A stretch of 64,000 nucleotides of DNA from Sophora flavescens (taxonomy: Eukaryota > Streptophyta > Magnoliopsida > Fabales > Fabaceae). Below, piece by piece: positions 55,715-64,000 of this stretch. The stretch covers positions 137,127,847 through 137,191,846 of the forward strand of contig CM061064.1 in assembly GCA_030762895.1 (NCBI GenBank), given 5' to 3'. The translations under genes and the position numbers were made by a program. The notes below the pieces were generated by a model. That model ran no database searches. It was not told where the DNA came from and saw only the letters and a program-made list of their open reading frames with translations. How positions within the stretch are numbered: the stretch's first letter is position 1; every line of letters starts with the position of its first letter.

Positions 55715-56400
55715 CATCCCCATAACAAGATAGTTATAATGTGATGTTATATTCTTAATAGAAGCACACAGATGAGCAGCCACAAATTGGTCACAATCTG
55801 GTTTTCAAGAATCTGATTTTATATTCTTAATGGAAGCACACAGATGAGCAAATTAAAAATGCCAGCACCACATAATCTGATTTTACTTATTTTCTTTGAT
55901 TTAGCTTTCTCAAAAATAACCAAATTCAAAATGGTTTTCATAAATTAAAATTGAACTTAAAAAGAAAAAGGTTAATTGAAAGATCTGTACATCTATGTGT
56001 ACATCTATGTACTTTCAGTTAATTAACTACTTTTTAATGAAAATCTATGTGTACATCAATGTATAATTGTTATACATCAATGTATACATCGATTGATTCT
56101 ATAACAACTTGATATGTATGCAATCTAAGCTTCTGTAAATCGATTTGCATATCGATGTATAGAGTGAAACAAAAGCCAGTGATTTCTGAAACAAGCATAC
56201 AATCGATTGTTACATCAATGTATAAGGCCAAGAAAATTTTTCATATACATTACATCGATTTGTACATCGATGCATACACAGAATAGAAGTAGAATCTCAC
56301 ATTTACAAAGAGCCAATCGATTGACACATTGATGCATAAGCTTCGTTACTAATGTTCCTAGAACACTCATTAATCAATCCTAATGTTTTTAACTAAGCCC
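55715..56400. other. AT-rich segment with recurring ATCGATG motifs
   Basis: No gene. Bases 55730-55850 contain a short duplicated block (TATTCTTAATNGAAGCACACAGATGAGCA twice, about 85 bp apart). 55985-56340 repeats variants of TACATCGATGTATA / TACATCAATGTATA about a dozen times. Confidence 0.5.
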
Positions 56401-57625
56401 CATGAACATAATCTTACCCCTCACACTATATTCATGTCTTATGAACAACTGGGAAAAACATCCCTTAATTCTCATTATTATCATTAATGCATTTTAACGT
56501 CTTAACATCATTGTTGGCATCAACATCCTCAAAAATTAACACTCATTAAGAGCACAACATCAAACAACAGCCAATAACCATTATAACTTATTACAACATG
56601 GCATCAACATTCAACATGTTCATAACAGACAACATTCAATAACAAGAACATTCATACCAACATAAATCACTAATAACAGTCATGCCAATACCATCATCAC
56701 AACAATTAACATCATATAACAATTAGACATAGAGGCATATAAACATGTTATCATACAAACAGACATATAGACATTTAATCAAACACCAGGCTCACGGGTT
56801 AACCCTTCATCTTACGCTACCTCATAGCCTACATGTTCATACTAGCCCTTCTCCCCATACCTGGTATGAAGATTTCCAAAATGATAACGTTGGTAAACTA
56901 GACACGTTCAATTCAAAAGAAAGGGAAAATGAGATTAAGGAGGGATAACTATATTACCTTAAACGATGCTAACACGCGTAACTTCTCTCCCAAACAGACT
57001 CATAAACTCCAAGAACTTGGGTTCCAGGGAAAACTAAGAAAGATGAAGAGAGGAAGCTATTCTGAGGTTAACAATGCGAGAAATAGGGTTTAGGTCGAGT
57101 CTTATGGTATAAATACAAGTTAGGGCATAACGGACTCCTATTTCAGCCCAAACTGTATACAGATCGGTATTTTGACCATAACTTGAGTTACAAGTTTCCG
57201 ATTGAAGCGTTCTTGGTGTTGTTAGAAAGCTCGGAGAAATATCTACAAATTAATGAACGATCAAATCCTAAATCGGACTCTACGATGGTCAAAAGTTTGA
57301 TGGAAGTTTAACAATAGATTTTGTAGTTATTTCTAGATAGGATCCTTGGGAGATTATGATAAAATCTTAAGAGATAATCAAAAAGAGGATTATCCTATAT
57401 TAATAAGGACTCAAATTTGATTAATTGAGGGACTAAAACCTAGGAGATACACTATCTCGATTTAAATACTAAATTACACGATATCTCATAATATCTTTCT
57501 TAATCACTTATTATTAATAAAAACACATATTATATATTAACATATAAAATCACATATTAAGGGACAAAATCTCTTATTAATGCAAATAATCATATATTAA
57601 AATACATATTATCATATTTAATAAT

Positions 57626-57663
<38 letters not shown>

Positions 57664-57807
57664 GTATAAAAAAATACTACAACACTAATAACAATTACAT
57701 CATCAATTATATAAACAACAATACTAACTTCATTAATAATAATAACAACAACAACAACTAGGCATCCATAGTAACATAATCCCTTATACGAAAATCGGGG
57801 TGTTACA
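56401..57807 (-). repeat. Probable gypsy-type LTR starting TGTAACACCCC
   Basis: On the minus strand the sequence begins TGTAACACCCCGATTTTCG at 57807, a common start of plant gypsy LTRs. The left end cannot be fixed. The interior has no coding; a TATAAATA-like box is near 57110. A (CA)n/(TA)n run lies at 57625-57664. Confidence 0.45.
57625..57664. repeat. (CA)n-(TA)n microsatellite
   Basis: About 27 bases of CA repeat followed by about 12 bases of TA repeat. Confidence 0.95.
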
Positions 57808-59465
57808 AATACTCATACTGTAATCTGGTCAGTTATAGTGGAAACTTGGTGCTGCCAAGAAACTGGACGCAGCCATGTGGATTTTGGGGTGAACCAGTAT
57901 AAAATTCTTGAGTGATATTCATCTTTCCTTATCTCTTTAATTTGCTTAAGTATTATTTGTTTAAGCTTTTAACTTGGGGAGTTATTATTGTGAATATCAA
58001 TATATGTTTTACCCTTCTCTGTATGCTTGTGTGTTGTCTTAAAATTAGACGTGTCACTCGTCTAATTTTTCTGTTGTCTTATTTTTGCTTGTTGTGCCTG
58101 TGAAAATAACTTTCAAAGTTTCCTTAAAAGTTGGTAAACACAATTCAACCCCCTTCTCGTGTTAACTTTGGTTATTTCAGGTGGTTGGATGGTGATGTAG
58201 GGTGGGATTGGGATGGGCTGGACTAGACTGGACTGGGAGAGATAGGATAAAGTTTTCATTTGATTTTATTTTTGCTACTATTATTAGTAGGTAAAGGTAA
58301 CATTTTTTTAGCATAAAATCTAGACCATTGAATTAATTTAATAATATATTTAACCGCTGAAAACTAGTTCACCACCATGGACCACTTGTTACATTGCTTC
58401 ACCCTAGACGTTGCCTTAAAATTTTTTACTTTATATTATTTTAAGCAATTCTACATTCCAATGGTGCAACTCCTAAAAGTTCACCAAATAGATCCTATAA
58501 CACTATTAATATTCATTTAACGCTATTATTTTCCCAATTTCCCCCCTCTTATTTTTACTGGTGTTCTTATATAAGAATCGGTTGCTTATATAAACAACTA
58601 CCCTTATATGTGGCACACACATCAGCTTATTACGATAGTGCAGCCTAACAAAAACATGTCCTTAATTTTAAGAACCTATTAAGCAACTCCAATTGGAGTT
58701 GCTCTTACAATTTAAAAGGAGGAGCACCAGTCCAACCAATAATGTTTGATGTCAAGCAATTTTAACATCTAACATAACAAGTATAATGTGGTTGCTTTAG
58801 GAAAAAGCTCCTCTTTGAGAGTAAAGTGAGCACATAAAGATGTATACACCCTTGAATAATTATAATCTATTGACACCTCAATCCACTTTAGCTTAAGAGT
58901 GGATGCACCCTCACTTACTCATTTATACTTAAATTCACTTTACAGGAGTCTTATCTGTCATGTTATTATTTATCTTTTCTTTTCATTTATTTTTTAGTTT
59001 AATTTTTATATATCGTGAATGTAAAATTTTTTACATTATCAACCAATCACAAGTTATTATAAGAATCAAACATTTTTCATGACGTTGCAAGGCTATAGAT
59101 AGATTATAGATATACCTTTCTTTATTGGTTTATAGATTTCAATTAAATTTTTTTCTGTCAAAAAAATTTATTTTCAAATAATTTTAATTATTTTTTTTTT
59201 GTTTTTTCTTATTTTAATAAATACAATAGAAAATAGGGTAAACACCACGTGACAAGTGATATGTGGTAAAATTTTCTTGCAGAAGGCATTGCTTTGTATT
59301 GTTTATAGATAGATTATAGATTTCAATTATTTTAAATATTTTTTGTTTTTTCTTATTTTTATAAATACAAGAGAAAATAAGTTGATCAAAAAAATACAAT
59401 AGAAAAAAAAAATAGTAACAACACATGGCAACTGACAAATGACAAACTTTCCTTGCTGCTTTGTA
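57808..59465. other. AT-rich segment, possible LTR ends, no gene
   Basis: 57820-58160 ends with AACACAATTCAACCCCCTTCTC, which resembles the end of SIRE-type copia LTRs. The rest is AT-rich; 59090-59460 repeats phrases such as TATAGATAGATTATAGATTTCAATTA and ATACAATAGAAAATA, giving a locally repetitive texture. Confidence 0.35.
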
Positions 59466-59739
59466 CTCCCTCCGGTCCACATTATAAGAAATAAATGAGT
59501 CTTTTTTTTGTCCAAAATATAAGAAACATGCATTAATTTTTACACATATTAAATGCGAATTTTCAATATTGTCCTTATTAATTACTGTCATTAATTATAG
59601 GTCATCATAATATTAACTAAAACTAGAAGAGGTGTTTTTGTAAATTTATATGAGTATTAATTACGATTAACTCATTCCAACACATTTTCTTGATCTGTGT
59701 GTTTTAGGGTTTGTTTCTTATATTGTGGACCGGAGGGAG
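59466..59739. mobile_element. Stowaway-type MITE
   Basis: 274 bp with perfect terminal inverted repeats CTCCCTCCGGTCCACA and its complement, flanked by TA on both sides (59464-59465 and 59740-59741). CTCCCTCCGGTCC ends with TA duplication are the hallmark of Stowaway (mariner-type) MITEs. It is inserted in the repetitive AT-rich segment. Confidence 0.92.
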
Positions 59740-59984
59740 TATTATTTATGGATTATATATTTCAATTATTTTTTGTTTTTATTAAATTTATTAATACAGT
59801 AGAAAATCAAACCAATTGATAACAACACGTGACAACTAACACATGGCAAATTTTCCTTACATAAGGATTGCTTTATTGATGGAAGAGCAATTAATTGTAA
59901 TCAAATTCAATTATTTTCAAATTTTGTTTTATATTATTTTTATAAAAACAATAGAAAATAAAAAAATCTAGTAAATACACAAAC

Positions 59985-60712
59985 AACGCAAACAGACTCT
60001 AGAGATTTGTTTGCTTTGTTTTTAATTTGTTTTTATTTCTCGTTTTTAGAAATAATTACAAATAATTACACAAGTGTAAGTCATCTCATTTTCTGTTTTT
60101 ATTAAGAGTGCATCCTAGCGGCCCTTTTTATTGATAAAAGAGCGATTAATTGTAATCAAATTCAATTAATTCAATTATTTTCATAAAAACAATAGAAAAT
60201 AAAAAGAAATCTAGCAACGACACATGTCAACAAACACATTACAAATTTTCCTTGCATAGGAGATTACTTTGTATTATTTATAGATATATTATAGATTTAT
60301 AGATAGATGAGGACAAATCCGTTTATTTTACTATACGTCATTTTTAACATGCACTCATTATTAGTCATTGATTTTATTTTCATCGCATAGTAAAAGAAAT
60401 GACTACACTAGTGTAAGTCATAAAAAGTTGTTTTATTGTTTCTTGTATAAATCTATAAAAAGTAAGAAACAAAATGAAAAAATAAGGTCACATTTTTACA
60501 ATTAATTTACTTATGAAGATAAGAAACTGAAAACAACACAAACAGATTCTAGAGACTTGTTTGCTTTGTTTTCAGTTTCTGTTTTTATTTTTTATTTTTA
60601 GAAATAATTACAATTACAAAGAATTATACAAGTGTAAGTCGTCTCATTTCCTGTTTTTATTAAGAGTGCATCATAGCCGGCCCTTTTTATTGATAAAAGA
60701 GCAATTAATTGT
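59985..60712. repeat. Direct duplication of ~175 bp, about 550 bp apart
   Basis: 59985-60160 and 60535-60712 are similar along their length. They share ACAGATTCTAGAGA-like, TTTGTTTGCTTTGTTTT, ACAAGTGTAAGTC and TTTTTATTAAGAGTGCATC, then CCCTTTTTATTGATAAAAGAG. The intervening part contains further degenerate copies of the phrases found at 59200-59900. Confidence 0.75.
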
Positions 60713-61440
60713 TTTTATCCCAACGACTATAATTTGTCTTCTATATAAAGAGGGATCAAAGGAACACTTTTCATGAACCTAACTCATTCTGATTGTGAAA
60801 CTACGAAAGAACCAAAAGAGCTTTATCTCTGAGAAAAGTATGATATTAGTTATAACTTCAATTTGTATAATCAGACTTTTAGAGTCTTTCTTCTACTCAA
60901 TTCTTTTCGTGAATTAGTGTGATTAAGAGAGGGTATTTCTTAGGCTTGAACAAGGATAAAGGGATCCTTGGGTATAGAAAAGCAAGTGTGCTTTCTGGTG
61001 AATTCTTGAGCAAGGAGGTTATCATTGTGTTGCTGTAATTGGAATTTTGTAATTGCTGATTATAGTGGAGAAAACAAGAGGTGTGGGACTGGATGTAGGC
61101 TTACCAGAGGAGGTAGCCGAACCAGGATAAATCGGCCTGCGTGTTCTTCTCATCTCTAAACTCCATATACTTGTTATATGCACTTTTGTGTTGTGAATGA
61201 GTTTTAAGAATACTTGTTAACTTGAATCTTTGATCTACAATCTGTGTTAAACTTGTTATTACTTCTTATAATTCTTCTTAACATCATCACTTGTTCCATA
61301 ACCTGATTCTTGGGAATTAAAATTGAGTGAAAACCAATTTTCTTTAAAGAAACACTGTTTTGCTTTAAATTGTTGAAAAAGTTTTCAATATCTCAATTCA
61401 CCACCACCCCCTCTTGAGATCGTAGCCACTACCAACAGAC
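60713..61440 (+). repeat. SIRE-like copia LTR end and leader
   Basis: A TATATAAAGAGGG box near 60741 and a segment GACTGGATGTAGGCTTACCA... CCGAACCAGGATAAA, then CAATTCACCACCACCCCC near 61396. These phrases are characteristic of the R/U5 part of SIRE-type LTRs as I know them. No primer site was recognised. It joins directly to RT sequence, so gag to RT start is deleted. Confidence 0.5.
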
Positions 61441-62430
61441 ACAACTCTATTTAGAAAGTCTATTAAGTCTGATTTCATTATAGTACAGATTTATGTTGAT
61501 GATATCATTTTCGGTGCTACTAATGAATCTCTGTGCAAACAATTCTCTAAGTTAATGCAGAAAGAATTTGAAATGAGCATGATGGGAGAACTCAAATTCT
61601 TCCTTGGACTTTAAGTTAAACAGTCTATGGACGAGGTGTACATCCATCAGACTAAGTATACAAAGAATCTTCTAAAGAGGTTTAAGGTGGATGATTGCAA
61701 ACCAATGAATACCCCTATGCATCACACTTCAATACTGAACAAAGATGATAAAGAGAAAAAGGTAGACCAAAAAGGTATATAGAGGTATGATAGGATCTCT
61801 TTTATATCTGACTGCATCTAGGCCTGATATAATGTTCAGTGTTTGCTTATGTGCTCGTTTTCAATCTGATCCTAGAGAGTCTCATCTCTAAGCAGTTAAA
61901 AGAATATTTAGATATTTAAAAGGTACTACTAATCTGGGTTTGTGCTTTAATAAAAATGATGATTACAAATTAGTAAGTTTTTGTGATGCTGACTATACTG
62001 GAGATAGAATTGAAAGAAAAAGCACCAGTGGATGATGTCACTTCATTGGAGCTAACTTAGTATCATGGTCAAGTAAAAGGTAAAGTATCATTGCTCTATC
62101 AACTGCTGAAGCAGAATACATATCAGCTGCAAGCTGCTGCTCACAACTTCTATGGATCAAACACCAATTGGAGGACTACAATGCATTTGTAAGTAGTATT
62201 CCACTTATGTGTGATAATACTGCAATTTATCAAAGAACCCAATAATGCATTCTAGAGCTAAGCACATATAAATTAAACATCATTTTATTAGAGATTATGT
62301 GCAAAAAGGTGTGTTTGATGTTCAATTTGTAGATACTGACTACCAATGGGCAGATATCTTTACTAAACCTCTTGCTGAGGACAGATTTATCTTTATTAGA
62401 AAACATTTGAATATGTTGTATGTGGATTGA
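61441..62430 (+). pseudogene. Copia-8 (SIRE-like) RT C-terminal part and RNase H
   Basis: Plus strand. RT: VQIYVDDIIFGATNESL, KLMQKEFEMSMMGELKFFLGL, then VKQSMDEVYIHQTKYTKNLL. RNase H: FCDADYTGDRIERKSTSG, ALSTAEAEYISAASCCSQLLW, DNTAI and KPLAEDRFIFIRKHLNM. The YVDDIIFGAT wording is that of the SIRE/Maximus lineage. Stops and frameshifts are frequent. No 3' LTR was identified; 62431-62997 has no recognisable feature. Confidence 0.75.
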
Positions 62431-62997
62431 GCTTGTATAATTATTGTGTCCATTGCATGTTTTCTCTGCACGTCCACTAGTCAAGACACCCAGAGCAAGT
62501 GGAATCTACGCGTCCACTACCTATGTCTTTGCACGTCGACTCTTAGTCTTGTGTGGACTCGTCTATGTGCACATTTATTGTTGATATTATTTTGTTCTTG
62601 AACACATTTATTTAAAACGCTTTTCTTTCCTTGCTGAGTCAGCTACTCTCATCAATCTCATCAAGACCTTTTTATGGTCCCAAGTTACCAACACCGTTTT
62701 ATCATTATGACATGTCATATCAAAAGCTTTTTTAAAAAAACCTTTTGATATTCAAGATTCTTTTAAAAGAAGGTCAGAAGCAAAGAAATGGGTAAAAATT
62801 GATTAAACCCCCTAAATCACGGCTTTAATGCCACATCAGATGTATTCCATTTTTATATTTGTATTGATTTATAGATTTTCCAGATATGGATATGAACTGA
62901 TCTTTTTTATTCTCATGAAGATTTATTCCTATCATCGATTTATTCCTATCATCACTGTATAAAATGGCTAATAGTATCCATACAAAAACTTTCTTAA
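62431..62997. other. No gene seen
   Basis: Downstream of the Copia-8 remnant. Bases 62460-62560 repeat ACGTCCACTA / GCGTCCACTAC / ACGTCGACTC in short order. Otherwise plain AT-rich sequence. Confidence 0.35.
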
Positions 62998-63177
62998 TCA
63001 GAAATTTGGGAAACAATTAAAAATCCAAACAAATAACCCAACAGAACCCATACGGATCACCCAACAGAACCCATACGGATCTTGAATTGTAATAAGCGCA
63101 ACGTCCCCATCCATATCCACTGCCCGAATTTCAGCTCCACCAGCTAGCGCCTGCTGGACTAATTGCTGTGGGTTGTC
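62998..63177 (-). pseudogene. C-terminal fragment of a VOC/glyoxalase-like protein
   Basis: A 59-residue minus-strand frame, open at its 5' side where an LTR begins (63178) and ending at TGA (62998-63000). It reads DNPQQLVQQALAGGAEIRAV, DMDGDVALITIQDPYGFCW. The pattern of a helix with GA, then a Gly-Asp turn and a strand, then DPYGFxW, is the end of vicinal-oxygen-chelate (glyoxalase/dioxygenase-fold) proteins. A 23-bp tandem duplication (63036-63081) lies in the last codons. A single copy would give DPYGFCWVI, four more residues and a TAA stop. The upstream two thirds are not in the window. Assignment is by motif only. Confidence 0.4.
63036..63081. repeat. 23-bp perfect tandem duplication
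   Basis: Two adjacent identical copies, 63036-63058 and 63059-63081 (ACCCAACAGAACCCATACGG...). It lies within the VOC-like frame and changes its C-terminus. Confidence 0.93.
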
Positions 63178-64000
63178 TGATAAGCCTTCGGCTTATCTAG
63201 TTTTATAACTAGATGGACCGTGGTTTTTGTTCAAATTATTCGAGTTCAATCTCGTTTTCGCCCAAATTTGCCTTGTTTTGTTCCTATGTTGGACTTTGAC
63301 TCGTTTTGCGTCTTTTGTGTAGTTTTTAGCGTATTTTGGATAGAATTATGCTTTTGGTTGCTTTTGGTGTTTTCAGGTCAAATAGGTGAAGCTCCGGGAG
63401 TCAAGGAAAGTCAAAAAAGCAGTGGAAATTGCAAGTCTGGAGACACTCGCCTCGCGAGTGGATGCTCGCCCCGCGAGCCTGAAGGACAACAAAGCAGCAA
63501 AAGTCATCACTTCTGGCTCGCCCCGCTAAAATATTCTCGCCCCGCGAAACATGAAGACACGAAGTCGAGACAATCACGGCCTAGCCGTGATGAAGGTCAC
63601 AGCCTAGAATTGAAGTCTCGCCCCGCGAGAGGTGTCTCGCCTCGCGAGATCCTGAAGACCCTGGAAGACAGAGACCATCACGACCTAGCCGTGATGAATA
63701 TCACGGCTGTGACAGATTAGGGTTTGGAGACTCGCCTCGCCAATCACAATTCGCCACGCGATCATTCAAACTCAGGATGGAGCCAAAACTGCAATTCACC
63801 TCGCGAAGGAGTGCTCGCCCCGCGAGCGAGCAAGATTCAGAATCCTTATTTAAAGGCTGTTGCAGATCAGATTTGGAGAGGCTGGGAAGTTTTGGGAGGA
63901 CCACGAATCCTACTAGTTTTTCCACTGTTTAGAGTAGCGTTTATGGTAGTTTCTTGTCTCTTTGGAGCTGCGTCTCCTCTTTTATTTTTATTTTACGATG
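63178..64000 (+). repeat. Start of an LTR of the same family as 51620-52903
   Basis: Begins TGATAAGCC and shares TAGTTTTATAACTAG, GTGGTTTTTGTTC-like and CTCGTTTTCGCCCAAATTTG, in the same order, with the minus-strand reading of 51620-52903. The element runs rightward out of the window. It carries a palindrome array at 63445-63827. It begins exactly where the VOC-like reading frame is interrupted, so the element probably inserted into that gene or pseudogene. The second LTR and target duplication lie outside. Confidence 0.8.
63445..63827. repeat. Mixed array of CTCGC/GCGAG and ATCACGGC/GCCGTGAT palindromes
   Basis: CTCGC-YC-GCGAG-type dyads lie at 63445-63459, 63464-63478, 63517-63527 (one arm), 63536-63547 (imperfect), 63616-63630, 63635-63649, 63794-63806 and 63813-63827. 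ATCACGGCCTAGCCGTGAT lies at 63573-63591, and a variant at 63677-63695 is followed by TATCACGGCTGTGAC. Dyads come in pairs separated by 4-6 bases and pairs are separated by CTGAAG-like spacers, the same grammar as the array at 52303-52672. Confidence 0.85.

Noticed and set aside
63220..63720. 166-codon plus-strand frame across the palindrome array
   Set aside because: It is LTR sequence; the frame is open because of the repeated CTCGC/GCGAG modules, not because of a protein.

Overview
The window looks like a repeat-rich chromosome segment of a eudicot plant. Two intron-containing plant nuclear genes are readable: the 3' exons of a phage-type organellar RNA polymerase (RPOT) and a complete AVT6-type vacuolar amino-acid transporter. 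Almost everything else is nested transposable elements: Ty1/copia, Ty3/gypsy, a LINE, hAT elements, MITEs and a Cassandra-like 5S-bearing LTR. A legume is my best guess from the style of the repeats, but nothing here proves it.

Layout. (1) 1-17250 is a nest of minus-strand and plus-strand copia elements of one short-LTR lineage. Copia-1 (1-3587, minus) is broken by a non-autonomous hAT (hAT-1, 1207-2212). Copia-2 (3588-4441 plus 16444-17250, minus) has Copia-3 (4447-16438, minus) inserted in its gag. Copia-3 was in turn hit by Copia-4 (5591-9648, plus) and Copia-5 (10850-14563, plus). Exact 5-bp target duplications (CATAT, GAAGA, AACAT) fix the order. (2) 17251-19518 holds unrecognised sequence ending in a minus-strand LTR with a tRNA-Met primer site. 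(3) 19635-21503 has five clean 3' exons of RPOT. (4) 22841-28895 has gypsy remnants, with a hAT-type MITE (hAT-2) in the pol of one of them. (5) 28901-35203 is a long LTR-like sequence hit by hAT-3, which carries a captured TIR1/AFB F-box gene fragment. (6) 35691-38292 has a copia fragment, a truncated LINE and a Cassandra-like LTR piece. (7) 39183-46298 is the AVT6-like gene in five exons; its 4.1-kb third intron holds a full-length hAT (hAT-4) with a decayed transposase. (8) 47659-55709 is Copia-7, a larger minus-strand copia split by two solo LTRs. (9) 55715-62430 is an AT-rich mosaic of LTR pieces, a Stowaway MITE, local duplications and a SIRE-like copia remnant. (10) 62998-63177 is the end of a small VOC/glyoxalase-like reading frame cut off by a new LTR that runs to the window end.

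Two observations stand out. Copia-5 carries new terminal repeats made of reverse-transcriptase coding sequence fused to the old LTR end. The new left boundary lies exactly at a cryptic polypurine tract inside the RT gene, and a 5-bp duplication flanks the element, so this rearranged form transposed. Separately, two members of one LTR family (51620-52903 and 63178 onward) carry arrays of palindromic modules built on ATCACGGC/GCCGTGAT and CTCGC/GCGAG half-sites, in different mixtures.

The two cellular genes are independent; I see no operon-like or pathway link between them. The elements interact mainly as hosts for one another's insertions. Many are defective in complementary ways (gag missing in one, RT in another), which fits mobilisation in trans.
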